This document shows positions 9,621 through 18,735 of a stretch of 64,000 nucleotides of DNA, in pieces. This stretch comes from JBEVJK01 sp963791325. Lineage in GTDB: Bacteria > Pseudomonadota > Alphaproteobacteria > Rhizobiales > Rhizobiaceae. Every line of letters begins with the position of its first letter. Positions within the stretch are counted from its first letter, which is position 1. The stretch lies in the NCBI GenBank assembly GCA_963791325.1, contig CAWBRU010000015.1, positions 62,001-126,000 of the forward strand, read 5' to 3'. The notes beneath the pieces were generated by a model, which saw only the letters and a list, made by a program, of their open reading frames with translations, was not told where the DNA came from and did no database searches. The translations under genes were made by a program, and so were the position numbers.

Positions 9621-10361
9621 TCACCAGCCCGCCGCGGCCAGGAAGCGCTTTACCGTCGCCGCCATGCCGTAGTGGAGGGCGTCCGCAGTGAGCCCGTGAC
9701 CGATCGAGACTTCGGCCAGGCGCGGGATGCGGGTGATCAGCGGCGGCAGGTTGGCGACGGTGAGGTCATGGCCGGCGTTGACGGCGAGGCCCAGGGACAG
9801 CGCCGCCTCGGCCGCCGCGCCGAGCCGCTCCAGAGCCGCGGCGGCCTTTGCCGCATCGTCATGGCACGCGCCATAAGGGCCGGTATAGAGCTCGACCCGG
9901 TCGGCACCGGTCGCCCGCGCCGCCGCCATTCCGGCCGGATCGGGGTCGGAAAACAGCGATACCCTGAAGCCGTTGCGCTTCAGTCTGGCGACGATCGGCT
10001 TGAGCGCGTCGCCCTGGCTGTCGAACCGCCAGCCATGATCGGAGGTGGGTTGGGCCGGATCGTCCGGCACCAGCGTCACCTGATCGGGTTGGTTGTCTTC
10101 CACCAGCCTGAGAAAATCCTCGCTGGGATAGCCTTCGATGTTGAACTCGGCCGCGGGAAACGCATCGTCGATCAGCGCCCTGAGTGCCGGCAGGTCGGCA
10201 TGGCGGGTGTGGCGCTGGTCCGGACGGGGATGGACGGTAAGGCCATGGGCGCCGGCGGCGAGCGCCAGGCGGCCGATCTCGGTGACACTCGGCCATGGCA
10301 GATCGCGCCGGTTGCGCAGCAGCGCCACCGCGTTCAGATTGACGGAAAGCTTGGCCGGCAT
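9621..10361 (-). CDS. pdxJ: Pyridoxine 5'-phosphate synthase
   Basis: 246 residues, normal for PdxJ. It condenses 3-amino-2-oxopropyl phosphate with deoxyxylulose 5-phosphate to make pyridoxine 5'-phosphate (vitamin B6), as a TIM barrel in the cytoplasm. Conserved blocks are LSVNLNAVALLRNRR near the start, HPRPDQRHTR in the substrate site, FNIEGYPS, and the C-terminal SIGHGLTADALHYG. The ATG at 10361 gives MPAKLSVNLN, the family N-terminus; the longer frame upstream is unrelated. It is divergent from the SpoIIAA-like gene. Confidence 0.96.
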   Translation of the reverse strand: MPAKLSVNLNAVALLRNRRDLPWPSVTEIGRLALAAGAHGLTVHPRPDQRHTRHADLPALRALIDDAFPAAEFNIEGYPSEDFLRLVEDNQPDQVTLVPDDPAQPTSDHGWRFDSQGDALKPIVARLKRNGFRVSLFSDPDPAGMAAARATGADRVELYTGPYGACHDDAAKAAAALERLGAAAEAALSLGLAVNAGHDLTVANLPPLITRIPRLAEVSIGHGLTADALHYGMAATVKRFLAAAGW

Positions 10362-10482
10362 GCGGGAAACCTCGAGGACACGCGCTTCAGCGTGCTCAGA
10401 ATAATCCGCCTGCACGGAACGGACAGCGGCGATTGTTTGTTCCAGAAAGCAGTCGGCCGCGCAAGCGGAGGAGACAGGCGCA

Positions 10483-10893
10483 ATGCCCGCACGCGACCCG
10501 CTGCCGGCGATCCGGCGCATCGACACCCATCGCGGCAACCTGTGCGCGCTCGACATTGTCGGGCATTTCACCGCGGCGGACCTGGAGAACGCCTACGGGC
10601 TGCTGGAAGCGGCCTATTCCGAACATGACACCGTCGACCTCCTGGTCAGGATGCGCAACTACCAGGGTTTCGACTGGGCCGCGGTATTCGACGAGCGCAC
10701 AATTCGCGGCAAGGCCCACGCCTTGCGCCATCTTCGACGCTACGCGCTGGTCGGCGGGCCGGCTTGGCTGAAACCGGTGCTGGCCGTGTTCGGCCCGCTG
10801 ACCTCGGTCAAGACGCGGCATTTCGAGCTGCGCGACGAGGCGCGCGCCTGGGCCTGGATCGAGGCCGAGGAAAAGCCGCCCGGCGACCCCTGA
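10483..10893 (+). CDS. SpoIIAA-like (STAS/SEC14) domain protein
   Basis: 136 residues. The pattern (N-terminal strand, VGHFTAADLENAYGLLE, DLLVRMRNYQGFDWAAVFD, RYALVGGPAWLKPVLAVFGP, final helix with RAWAWIE) matches the SpoIIAA-like family of small soluble proteins. The family is related to STAS and lipid-binding SEC14 folds and its role is not established. A GGAGA ribosome site precedes the ATG. Single gene, divergent from pdxJ. Confidence 0.75.
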   Translation: MPARDPLPAIRRIDTHRGNLCALDIVGHFTAADLENAYGLLEAAYSEHDTVDLLVRMRNYQGFDWAAVFDERTIRGKAHALRHLRRYALVGGPAWLKPVLAVFGPLTSVKTRHFELRDEARAWAWIEAEEKPPGDP

Positions 10894-11009
10894 AGCGCCC
10901 CCTGCAGCGGGAAGATCGGCAGATCGGTGCTCGATCGCTGCCGATGTCCCCGCTCCCAGCGATGCGCTAGACTGTCTGGCGGGATCAGACCGGCTCGTGG
11001 GTGGACGCG

Positions 11010-11423
11010 ATGGCGACGAAGATGGTTGGCGCTTGCCTCTGCGGCGCGGTCAGGTTCGAGATTGCCGGCGCGTTCGAAAGCTTCTTCCTTTGCCATTGCT
11101 CGCGGTGCCGCAAGCAAACCGGCTCGGCGCATGCGGCCAATCTGTTCTCGTCCACCGCAACGATCACCTGGCTCGCGGGACGCGACTTCATTCGGACCTA
11201 CCGGCTTCCGGCGACCCGGCATGCGAGGTGTTTTTGTGCCGAATGCGGCGCGGCGCTTCCGCGCGACCGCTTGGAAGCCGATTGGCTGGTTGTGCCCGCC
11301 GGCTGCCTCGACAGCGACGTCGAGATGCGGCCTGACGCCCACATCTACTTCGCCAGCCGCGCAAACTGGGACGACCATTTGGAGGCGGTTCCCAAGCTGG
11401 ACGGCGGGCCCGGCCGACGATGA
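11010..11423 (+). CDS. GFA family zinc protein (CENP-V/GFA)
   Basis: 137 residues. It has the zinc-ligand pattern of the glutathione-dependent formaldehyde-activating (Gfa) fold: ACLCGAVRFE, LCHCSRCRKQTGS, and RCFCAECGAAL. Family members bind zinc and were first linked to S-hydroxymethylglutathione formation, although most paralogues have no proven activity. I prefer the ATG at 11010 (MATKMVG) to the in-frame GTG at 11001. It converges with the helicase gene. Confidence 0.85.
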   Translation: MATKMVGACLCGAVRFEIAGAFESFFLCHCSRCRKQTGSAHAANLFSSTATITWLAGRDFIRTYRLPATRHARCFCAECGAALPRDRLEADWLVVPAGCLDSDVEMRPDAHIYFASRANWDDHLEAVPKLDGGPGRR

Positions 11424-11445
11424 TCCTGCCGCCTCCCCGCGCGTC

Positions 11446-12573
11446 TCAGCGCACCACGGTCAACCGCTCGGCGGCGCGGGTGATCGCCGTATAAAGCCAG
11501 CGCCGGCGGGTTTCCTTGAACGCCCAGCCCTCGTCGAAGACCACCACCTCGTCCCACTGCGAACCCTGCGCCTTGTGCACCGTCAGCGCATAGCCATAGT
11601 CGAAATCGTCGAAGCGCTTGCGCTGGGACCAGGCGATCTCGCCCTCGGGATCCTCGAACGCCTGCTTCAGCAGCTTGATCTTGGCCACGCCGCGCTCCGG
11701 ATCGTCCTCCTCCGGCGAAACCAGGAGATTGATGCCGGGCTTCACCGTCTCGCGCGCGGCAGTCATCACCTTCCAAAGCGAGCCGTTGAGCAGCCCCTTC
11801 TGCGGATCGTTGCGCAGGCAGACAAGCTTGTCGCCGGCTTGCGGATACTGGACCGCAAAGCCCTTGAGTTCGCGCAGGCGCCCATTGTAGCGGCGGCGCG
11901 TGCGGTTCACCCCGACCAGCACCTGATCCGCTTTCAGCACCAGCGCCTGGTCGACGTCGGCGCGGGAAATCACCCTGACGGTGCCATGGTCGCCGGCCGC
12001 CAGGTCGCGGCCCTCGCGCACGTCGAGTGCGAGCCGCACGATCGGATTGTCGCGAGCCTGGCGGTGGACCTCCGTCAACAGGAAGTCCGGCCCATGCTCG
12101 GTGAAATAGCCGCCGCCGGAGATCGGCGGCAGCTGCGCCGGGTCACCAAGCACCAGAATCGGCGTTCCGAAGCTCATCAGGTCACGGCCGAGCGCCTCGT
12201 CGACCATCGAGCACTCGTCGACGATGATGAGCTTGGCACGGGCTACCGGGCTCTGCCGGTTGAGCTTGAAGGTCGGCGACATCGAGGTCTTGCCGGTGGA
12301 ATCGTCGGCGACCGCCTCCTCGCCGCGCGGCCGGTAGATCAGCGAGTGGATGGTGCGGGCCTTGGTCGCCCCCCTCGCCCGGAGCACCTGGGCGGCCTTG
12401 CCGGTGAAGGCGGCAAACAGCACGTCGCCATCGACATGCTCGGCGAAGTGCCGGGCAAGCGTGGTCTTGCCGGTCCCGGCATAGCCGAACAGCCGGAAGA
12501 GCTGCGGCTTGCCGGCCTTCAGCCATTGCCCGACCGCTTTCAGCGCGGCGTCCTGCTGGGGAGACAGTTGCAT
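11446..12573 (-). CDS. RecD-like superfamily 1 ATP-dependent DNA helicase
   Basis: 375 residues. Walker A is GYAGTGKTTLARH, Walker B IIVDECSMVDE, and motif III GDPAQLPPI. The C-terminal UvrD_C_2 part has ALTVHKAQGSQWDEVVV and YTAITRAAERL. This is the short RecD2/Dda-like architecture (AAA_30 plus UvrD_C_2) without the N-terminal RecD extension, so it probably acts on its own in DNA repair or replication and not in RecBCD. The start at 12573 (MQLSPQQDAAL) matches the family; a further 29 in-frame codons upstream look non-coding. Confidence 0.88.
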   Translation of the reverse strand: MQLSPQQDAALKAVGQWLKAGKPQLFRLFGYAGTGKTTLARHFAEHVDGDVLFAAFTGKAAQVLRARGATKARTIHSLIYRPRGEEAVADDSTGKTSMSPTFKLNRQSPVARAKLIIVDECSMVDEALGRDLMSFGTPILVLGDPAQLPPISGGGYFTEHGPDFLLTEVHRQARDNPIVRLALDVREGRDLAAGDHGTVRVISRADVDQALVLKADQVLVGVNRTRRRYNGRLRELKGFAVQYPQAGDKLVCLRNDPQKGLLNGSLWKVMTAARETVKPGINLLVSPEEDDPERGVAKIKLLKQAFEDPEGEIAWSQRKRFDDFDYGYALTVHKAQGSQWDEVVVFDEGWAFKETRRRWLYTAITRAAERLTVVR

Positions 12574-12689
12574 GGCACCGAGAGACAGGATTCGCGGGCG
12601 AAGGGCAAGGCGGATAGCCCACCCGGGCAAGAACATATTAGGAACATCGCGCCGGCGCAAGACGCACCGTGGCGGGTCGGCGTTCCGGC

Positions 12690-13976
12690 TCAGGCGGCCT
12701 GCGGTACGTCGGCTGCCCGCGGCTGCGTCGGTGCGATCAACATCGACAGCGCGGCCGCGGCGATGGCCGTCATCCCGGCGATCTGGAAGGCGAGCGCGTA
12801 GTTGCCCTGCAGCTCGCGCATAAAGCCGCCGAAAAAGGCCGCCGACGCGGCACCGATCTGGTGTCCCGCGGCGATCCAGCCGAACACCAGCGGGCCGCTC
12901 TTGTCGCCGAAGGCCTCATTGGACAGCCGCAACGTCGGCGGCACGGTGGCGATCCAGTCGAGGCCGTAGAACACCGCGAAAGCCGCCAGGCTGACCGGCG
13001 AGAAGCCCGACAGCGGCAGGTAGATCAGCGCCAGGCCGCGCACGGCGTAGTAGATGCCGAGCAGCTTGCGCGGGTCGTAGCGGTCGGTGAGCCAGCCGGA
13101 GCCGGTGGTGCCGATCAGGTCGAACACGCCCATCAGCGCCAGCAGCCCGGCCGCCTGGACCTCCGGAATGCCCATGTCGCCGCAAAAGGCGATGAGGTGC
13201 GTGCCGACCAGGCCGTTGGTGGTGAAGCCGCAGATGAAGAAGGTGGCGAACAGGAACCAGAAGACGCGGGTTGCGGCGGCGGCCTTGAGCGTGGCGAAGG
13301 TCACCGCCAGGAAATTGCCGCCGCTCCGCTCGGCGGCGGGCTCCGGACCGGTGGCGCCATAGCGCGTCAGCCCGATCGATGCCGGGCTTTCCGGCACGAG
13401 CAGAAACACCAGCGGAATCAGCAGCAAGGTGGCGACCGACACGACCGCCGCGACCGGCCGCCAGCCGCCCCATTCGGCCAGCGCCGCCAAAACGGGCAGG
13501 AACACCAGCAGTCCGGTTGCCGCGCTGGCCGACATCAGGCCCATCATCAGCCCGCGATTGGTCTTGAACCAGCGGGTGACGATGGTGGCGCCGAGGACGC
13601 TGGCGACGGCCCCGGAGCCGAGGCCGGAAAGCACGCCCCAGGTGGCGATCAGCTGCCACGGCTCTGTCATCCACAGGCTGAGCCCGGTGGCCACCGACAT
13701 CAGCGCCAGCGCGCTGAGCAAGGTGCGGCGCAGCCCGAACCGCTCCATCAGCGCGGCAGCGAACGGACCGGCCAGCCCGTAGAGGAAGATGCCGATCGCT
13801 GCGGCCAGCGAAATCACGTCGCGGCGCCAGCCGAAGCTCTCCTCCAGCGGCAGCATCATCACAGCGGGGGAGGAGCGCAGACCCGCCGAAATCAACAGCG
13901 CCACGAAGATGACGCCGACCACGACGAAGGCATAACGCTGACCGAAGGGGCGGGCTGACGCGGCTCTTGTAATCAC
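12690..13976 (-). CDS. MFS transporter
   Basis: 428 residues with about 12 hydrophobic segments and a loop between helices 2 and 3 with GPFAAALMERFGLRRT, the MFS G-x-x-x-D/E-R-x-G signature. The second half repeats it as GSGWLTDRYDPRKLL. It is an inner-membrane secondary transporter, most like the formate/oxalate or monocarboxylate antiporter branch; the substrate cannot be told from sequence. It is divergent from a TetR gene with a palindrome in the shared 69-bp spacer, so the repressor probably controls it. Confidence 0.9.
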   Translation of the reverse strand: MITRAASARPFGQRYAFVVVGVIFVALLISAGLRSSPAVMMLPLEESFGWRRDVISLAAAIGIFLYGLAGPFAAALMERFGLRRTLLSALALMSVATGLSLWMTEPWQLIATWGVLSGLGSGAVASVLGATIVTRWFKTNRGLMMGLMSASAATGLLVFLPVLAALAEWGGWRPVAAVVSVATLLLIPLVFLLVPESPASIGLTRYGATGPEPAAERSGGNFLAVTFATLKAAAATRVFWFLFATFFICGFTTNGLVGTHLIAFCGDMGIPEVQAAGLLALMGVFDLIGTTGSGWLTDRYDPRKLLGIYYAVRGLALIYLPLSGFSPVSLAAFAVFYGLDWIATVPPTLRLSNEAFGDKSGPLVFGWIAAGHQIGAASAAFFGGFMRELQGNYALAFQIAGMTAIAAAALSMLIAPTQPRAADVPQAA

Positions 13977-14008
13977 GCTCGATGGCTCCTATTCTGAGCA
14001 AAACTCTA

Positions 14009-14024
14009 TACGTACCGGTCAGTA
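14009..14024. promoter_or_regulatory. Candidate TetR operator between MFS and TetR genes
   Basis: TAC-GT-ACCGGT-CA-GTA is symmetrical except for its two inner dinucleotides and is centred in the spacer between the divergent MFS and TetR genes. Its position allows control of both promoters. Confidence 0.55.
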
Positions 14025-14045
14025 ACATTGTCAAGAGGCGCGTAC

Positions 14046-14660
14046 ATGGTGAGGGACAAAGAGGAACGTGCGGCAGGCAACGGCGGCAGCCAGCCGAAGC
14101 GTGCCGCCGACCGGATCCTCGGCGCCGCCCGCGACCTGTTCTACCGCGAGGGCATCCGCGCCGTCGGCGTCGACGAGATCGTGCGCCATGCCGGCGTCAC
14201 CAAGCCAAGCCTCTACCGCAGCTTCTCGTCGAAGGATGCGCTCGCCGCCTCCTATCTGAAGCTCTACGAGCGCGAGTTCTGGGTCCGGTTCGACAGTGCC
14301 GTCGCCGCCCATCCTGGGGATCCGCGCCGCCAGATCGTCGAGTTCCTGAGCGGCGCCGGCCGGCGTGCGGGGGCGCGCGGCTATCGCGGCTGCGGCATGA
14401 CCAATGCCGCGGTCGAATATCCGGAGCCGGGCCACCCGGCACGGCAGGTGGGCGAGACCAACAAGCGCGAGCTCCGCCGCCGGCTGCGTGCCATGGCCCA
14501 GGAGATGGGGGCCCGCGCGCCGGATGTGCTCGGCGACGGGCTGCTGTTGCTGATCGAAGGCGCCTATATCACCGGCCAGCTGTTCGGGGCTGGCGGGCCG
14601 GCCCAGGCGGTGGCCGAAAACGCCGATCTCTTGATCGAGGCCAGCCTGGCACGCCGCTGA
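14046..14660 (+). CDS. TetR family transcriptional regulator
   Basis: 204 residues from the ATG at 14046 (MVRDKEERAAG); a TTG at 14028 would add six residues. The N-terminal HTH has RILGAARDLFYREGIRAVG and VTKPSLYRSFSSKDAL. The C-terminal half resembles TetR_C_33-type domains, with GCGMTNAAVEYP. It is divergent from the MFS gene and is likely its repressor. Ligand unknown. Confidence 0.88.
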   Translation: MVRDKEERAAGNGGSQPKRAADRILGAARDLFYREGIRAVGVDEIVRHAGVTKPSLYRSFSSKDALAASYLKLYEREFWVRFDSAVAAHPGDPRRQIVEFLSGAGRRAGARGYRGCGMTNAAVEYPEPGHPARQVGETNKRELRRRLRAMAQEMGARAPDVLGDGLLLLIEGAYITGQLFGAGGPAQAVAENADLLIEASLARR

Positions 14661-14864
14661 CCCTATCCTTTTCAGCCGATCCGCCCGTCGGGTTGCTATG
14701 GCAGGGACATTGACCTATTTAGGGCCGAGATCCGGCCGGTAGCGAGCCTTCCAAGGCTGCCGCCCGACGCCGTGAGCGGGATCCCCGCGCGGGATCGCTG
14801 ATTGACTTGGCCGTCCGATCGTAGGAGTTCTCGGCCGATCTCGACCATGCAAGGAGAGAGCTAC

Positions 14865-15620
14865 ATGGCGGCATTGGCGCAGGCGGCGAGACCTTCGCTG
14901 TCGCAAGAGCTGATCGACCACGCCGTGGCCAGCATCCGGGCGGCCGACACGTTCTCGCGGCCTTTTCCCCATATTTTCTTTCGCGACGTCTTCCCTGCCG
15001 ATTTCTACGCCGAGCTGACCGCGCGCATCCCGACCACCGGCTATGAGCCGATCAAGGGGGACGGGACGCGCATGGCGCTGAGGCTCTACGGCGACAATAT
15101 CCAGGCCATCGACCCCGAACTGCGCGCCGCCTGGGCCGGGGTGTCGGAGTGCCTGACCTCGCGCGAGGTCGAGCACGCCATCCGCGACAAGCTGCGCGAA
15201 GGGCTGGAGACGCGCGCCCGCGGCGACAAGATGGCCGGCCCCGAGGCCTTGAAGCTGGTCGCCAAGCCCGTTCTCTACAGCGACAAGGACGGCTACCAGA
15301 TCAAGCCGCATCCGGACACCCGCAAGAAGGTGGTGACGATGCAGCTTTACTGCCCCACCGACCAGTCGCAGGAAGAGCTCGGCACGACCCTCTACCAGGC
15401 GTCGCTCAAGGGCCTGGTGCATGCCGGCTCCTATTTCCTCGAGCCGGTCAAGACGCTGCCGTTTCTGCCCAATGTCGGCTATGCGTTCGTGGTGCTGAAG
15501 GCTTACCACACGCTGACCGGGATGAGCTGGCACGGCCGGCCGAAGATCACCGCGCCGATCGACAAGCCGCGCGTCTCGATCCTCAACACCTTCTATATCG
15601 ACGAGAGCGTCGGCTTCTGA
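14865..15620 (+). CDS. 2OG-Fe(II) oxygenase-like protein
   Basis: 251 residues. The jelly-roll part has YQIKPHPDTRKKVVTMQLYC, where H149 and D151 form the HxD iron-ligand pair of 2-oxoglutarate/Fe(II) oxygenases. A distal histidine is offered by AYHTLTGMSWHG. Members hydroxylate proteins or small molecules; the substrate here is unknown. The ATG at 14865 follows AAGGAGAG, which decides it over the earlier in-frame start. A hairpin follows the stop. Confidence 0.7.
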   Translation: MAALAQAARPSLSQELIDHAVASIRAADTFSRPFPHIFFRDVFPADFYAELTARIPTTGYEPIKGDGTRMALRLYGDNIQAIDPELRAAWAGVSECLTSREVEHAIRDKLREGLETRARGDKMAGPEALKLVAKPVLYSDKDGYQIKPHPDTRKKVVTMQLYCPTDQSQEELGTTLYQASLKGLVHAGSYFLEPVKTLPFLPNVGYAFVVLKAYHTLTGMSWHGRPKITAPIDKPRVSILNTFYIDESVGF

Positions 15621-15625
15621 AGCGA

Positions 15626-15652
15626 ACCACCCGCGTCTTCGACGCGGGTGGT
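15626..15652 (+). terminator. Terminator-like hairpin after the oxygenase gene
   Basis: ACCACCCGCGTC and GACGCGGGTGGT form a perfect 12-bp stem with a 3-nt loop 6 bp after the stop codon. No run of T follows, so it may stabilise the mRNA end or terminate inefficiently. Confidence 0.5.
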
Positions 15653-15734
15653 CGGTTCCATCCGCTGTTCGCGAGTTCGGACCCAAACCACTTCGGCTTT
15701 CGCCGGACCGGGGACGGTCCTCGCCCGGCTTCCG

Positions 15735-16307
15735 CTACATTGCTTGCGGGCCGCGATTCATTGCGGCTACCCCGGTCCGGCAGACCTCGACCAGGCCGAG
15801 CGGCTTCATGATGGCGATGAACTGCTCGATCTTGGCGACCTTGCCGGTGATCTGGAAGATGAAGTGCTCGGTGTTAGCGTCGATCACGCTGGCGCGGAAG
15901 GCTTCGGCAAGCCTGAGCGCCTCGACGCGCGCATCGCCGGTCCCCGATACTTTGACCAGGGCCAGCTCGCGCTCGAGCGGCCGGTCCTGACCGAGCTCGG
16001 TCGCCCGCACCGAGAGGTCGAGCACCCGGTGGACGGGGACGATGCGCTCGAGCTGGTGCTTGATCTGCTCCAGCACATGCGGGGTGCCGCGCGTCACGAT
16101 GGTGATGCGCGACAAGTGCTTCTCGTGCTCCGTCTCCGAGACGGTCAGGCTCTCGATGTTGTAGCCGCGGCCGGAGAAAAGCCCGATCACCCGCGCCAGC
16201 ACGCCGGGCTCATTGTCGACCAGCACCGACAGCGTATGCGTCTCCGGCTTCTCGGTTTCCTTGGCGATGAAATAGGCGGAGCCGGTGGGTTGAAGGTGGG
16301 CGCTCAT
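15735..16307 (-). CDS. ilvN: Acetolactate synthase small (regulatory) subunit
   Basis: 190 residues. The N-terminal ACT domain has HTLSVLVDNEPGVLARVIGLF and RGYNIESLTVSETE, the valine-binding feedback site of IlvN/IlvH. The C-terminal ALS_ss domain has FRASVIDANTEHFIFQITG. It binds the large subunit, raises its activity and confers valine inhibition. It lies on the same strand as ilvB but is separated from it by a vapBC remnant, so expression from the ilvB attenuator may be altered. Confidence 0.95.
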   Translation of the reverse strand: MSAHLQPTGSAYFIAKETEKPETHTLSVLVDNEPGVLARVIGLFSGRGYNIESLTVSETEHEKHLSRITIVTRGTPHVLEQIKHQLERIVPVHRVLDLSVRATELGQDRPLERELALVKVSGTGDARVEALRLAEAFRASVIDANTEHFIFQITGKVAKIEQFIAIMKPLGLVEVCRTGVAAMNRGPQAM

Positions 16308-16350
16308 GGCAATCGATCTCGCTAAGGAAACAGAACAGATAACGGGGCGT

Positions 16351-16557
16351 TCAGCTTCGCTGCCTTGCGCCGAAACAGTTGAGCGCCTTGCGGTCGAGGC
16401 CCAAATGACTGCGCAAAACCCATTCGGTCTCGAGCAGGACCGATGAGGGAACGAAGAGCTCCTCGGTCACAAAGCGCTGCCTAGCCCGGTCGGCCTGTTC
16501 CGTTCCGTCGTCAACCAGAATCCGAACCAGGACATTGGTATCAACGGCGCGTGGCAT
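16351..16557 (-). pseudogene. vapC: VapC-like PIN-domain toxin, truncated
   Basis: 68 residues where family members have about 130. The N-terminal half is PIN-like: AVDTNVLVRILVDD with the first catalytic Asp (D6), and LLETEWVLR with the conserved Glu. The frame then ends after a short unrelated tail (CFGARQRS). The later acidic residues of the RNase site are therefore missing and the toxin should be inactive. The start overlaps the end of the antitoxin gene by 17 bp, the usual vapBC arrangement. Confidence 0.75.
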
Positions 16558-16822
16558 TGAACCGCTTCACTGCTTCGGTATCGATAAGCTGCTGAATCTG
16601 TTTGTCGTTTGGAAGAGGCTTATCAACCTTGATGACGCGTTTGAGGAACTCCTCGACGGTCATTGGGGGGAACTGGTCTTCGATGTCGGCGGCGGCAGCC
16701 TGCAAGATCACCCCGCCGTCAGCCTCTGACACGTTGAGCTGGGTCCCTGGGGTCCAGCCATACTTGTCGCGCAGCCGCTTCGGCACAACGACCTGCCCTT
16801 TGTCCGATATTGTAACCTTCAC
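16541..16822 (-). CDS. vapB: AbrB/SpoVT-type antitoxin
   Basis: 93 residues. The N-terminal swapped-hairpin DNA-binding domain reads VTISDKGQVVVPKRLRDKYG, typical of AbrB/MazE-type antitoxins. The C-terminal tail is acidic and helical, as expected for the toxin-binding arm. It starts 30 bp after the ilvB stop and is co-directional with ilvB and ilvN. With a broken toxin it may persist only as an orphan regulator. Confidence 0.85.
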   Translation of the reverse strand: MKVTISDKGQVVVPKRLRDKYGWTPGTQLNVSEADGGVILQAAAADIEDQFPPMTVEEFLKRVIKVDKPLPNDKQIQQLIDTEAVKRFNATRR

Positions 16823-16852
16823 CGTAAGCTCCTGGCCCAGAAAAGCGCCACT

Positions 16853-18643
16853 CTACACCAGCTCCCGGCCTTCAGCATCGATGGCGTTGGCCACCGCTTC
16901 GTCGGTGGCCTCGTCCGGCAGGAGCATCTCGTTGTGCGCCTTGCCGGACGGGATCATCGGAAAGCAGTTGGCGAGGTTGGCGACGCGGCAGTCGAACAGC
17001 ACCGGCTTCTTGACCGCGATCATCTCGGCGATGGCCGCATCGAGGTTGCCGGGCTTCTCACAGCGGATGCCGTGGGCACCATAAGCCTCGGCCAGCTTGA
17101 CGAAATCCGGCAGCGCCTCGGTATAGGAATGCGACAGCCGGTTGCCGTGCAGCAGCTGCTGCCACTGGCGGACCATGCCCATGTACTGGTTGTTCATGAT
17201 GAAGATCTTGATCGGCGCCTCGTGCTGCACCGCCGCGGAGATCTCCTGCATGGTCATCAGCACCGAGGCATCGCCGGCGATGTCGATGACCAGCGCCTCG
17301 GGATGGGCGATCTGCACCCCGAGCGCGGCCGGCAGGCCGTAGCCCATGGTGCCGAGGCCGCCGCTGGTCATCCAGCGGTTCGGCCGCTCGAAGCCGTAGT
17401 GCTGCGCGGCCCACATCTGATGCTGACCCACCTCCGTGGTGATGTAGGTGTCCAGGTCCTTGGTTGCCGCATAGAGCCGCTGCACGGCGAACTGCGGCAT
17501 GATCACGTCGTGGCTCTGCCGGTAGGCGAGCGAATCGCGCGCCCGCCAGCGCGCGATCTGATCCCACCACGGCTTGAGCAATCTCTTGTCGGCCCGGCCG
17601 CTGGCCCGCCACAGGCGCACCAGATCTTCCAGCACGCGCCCGACATCGCCCAGAATGCCGATGTCGGCGCGGACGTTCTTGTTGATCGAGCTCGGGTCGA
17701 TATCGATGTGAATCTTCTTGGAATCGGGCGAGAAGGCGTTGAGCCGGCCGGTGATGCGGTCATCGAAGCGGGCGCCGATGCACAGCATCACGTCGCAATC
17801 ATGCATGGCCATATTGGCTTCGTAGGTGCCGTGCATGCCGAGCATGCCGAGCCAGTTCGGGCCGGAGGCCGGATAGGCGCCGAGGCCCATCAGCGTCGAG
17901 GTGATCGGAAAGCCGCTGAGATCGACGAATTCGCGCAGCAAATGGCTGGCCTCGGGGCCCGAATTGATGACGCCGCCGCCGCTGTAGATGATCGGGCGCC
18001 GGGCCTCGGTCAGCAGCGCCACCGCCGCCTTGATGCGCTCGAGGTCGCCTTGCACCTTGGGCTGATAGCTGGTCCGCGGGGCCGTCTGCGGCGGCGTGTA
18101 GAGGCCTTTGGCGAACTGCACGTCCTTGGGAATGTCGACGACCACCGGACCGGGCCGGCCGGTGATGGCGACGTGAAAGGCCTCGTGCAGCACCCCGGCG
18201 AGATCGTTGACGTCCTTGACCAGCCAATTGTGCTTGGTGCAGGGCCGGGTGATGCCCACCGTGTCGCACTCCTGGAAGGCGTCCGAACCGATCAGCGAGG
18301 TCGGCACTTGGCCGGTGATGCAGACCAGCGGGATCGAGTCCATCAAGGCGTCCTGCAGCGGCGTCACGGCATTGGTGGCGCCCGGACCCGAGGTAACCAG
18401 CAGCACGCCGGCCTTGCCGGTCGAGCGGGCATAGCCTTCGGCGGCGTGGCCGGCACCCTGCTCGTGGCGGACCAGAATGTGCTGAACGTCCTCCTGCTGG
18501 AACAGCTCGTCATAGATCGGCAGCACCGCACCGCCGGGGTAGCCGAAGATGTGCTCGACCCCGTTGTCCTTCAGCGCCTGGACCACCATCTCGGCCCCGG
18601 TCATTTCGCGGCGGCCGCCTTCGTCGTGTCGGTTGCTCATCAT
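16853..18643 (-). CDS. ilvB: Acetolactate synthase large (catalytic) subunit
   Basis: 596 residues from the ATG at 18643. It is a ThDP-dependent enzyme that condenses two pyruvates, or pyruvate with 2-oxobutyrate, in the first step of branched-chain amino-acid synthesis. The N-terminal FGYPGGAVLPIYDEL and RHEQGAGHAAEGYAR carry the catalytic Glu. The C-terminal ThDP/Mg block is DIAGDASVLMTMQE ending at NNQYMGMV. The start is preceded by GGAAAG. An attenuator precedes the gene; vapBC and ilvN follow on the same strand. Confidence 0.96.
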   Translation of the reverse strand: MMSNRHDEGGRREMTGAEMVVQALKDNGVEHIFGYPGGAVLPIYDELFQQEDVQHILVRHEQGAGHAAEGYARSTGKAGVLLVTSGPGATNAVTPLQDALMDSIPLVCITGQVPTSLIGSDAFQECDTVGITRPCTKHNWLVKDVNDLAGVLHEAFHVAITGRPGPVVVDIPKDVQFAKGLYTPPQTAPRTSYQPKVQGDLERIKAAVALLTEARRPIIYSGGGVINSGPEASHLLREFVDLSGFPITSTLMGLGAYPASGPNWLGMLGMHGTYEANMAMHDCDVMLCIGARFDDRITGRLNAFSPDSKKIHIDIDPSSINKNVRADIGILGDVGRVLEDLVRLWRASGRADKRLLKPWWDQIARWRARDSLAYRQSHDVIMPQFAVQRLYAATKDLDTYITTEVGQHQMWAAQHYGFERPNRWMTSGGLGTMGYGLPAALGVQIAHPEALVIDIAGDASVLMTMQEISAAVQHEAPIKIFIMNNQYMGMVRQWQQLLHGNRLSHSYTEALPDFVKLAEAYGAHGIRCEKPGNLDAAIAEMIAVKKPVLFDCRVANLANCFPMIPSGKAHNEMLLPDEATDEAVANAIDAEGRELV

Positions 18644-18701
18644 CGTTGCTTTCCGTCGTTCCCCGCGCCAGGCTTGCGCGTCATTTCCGTCCGTATAAAT
18701 C

Positions 18702-18730
18702 AATAAAAAGGGCCCCTCGAGGGAGCCCTT
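18702..18730 (-). terminator. ilvB attenuator terminator
   Basis: On the minus strand, AAGGGCTCC and GGGGCCCTT form a 9-bp stem (one G-U) around a CTCGA loop, followed directly by TTTTATT. It sits between the leader peptide and the ilvB start, where an attenuator terminator is expected. Confidence 0.85.
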
Positions 18731-18735
18731 GTGCA

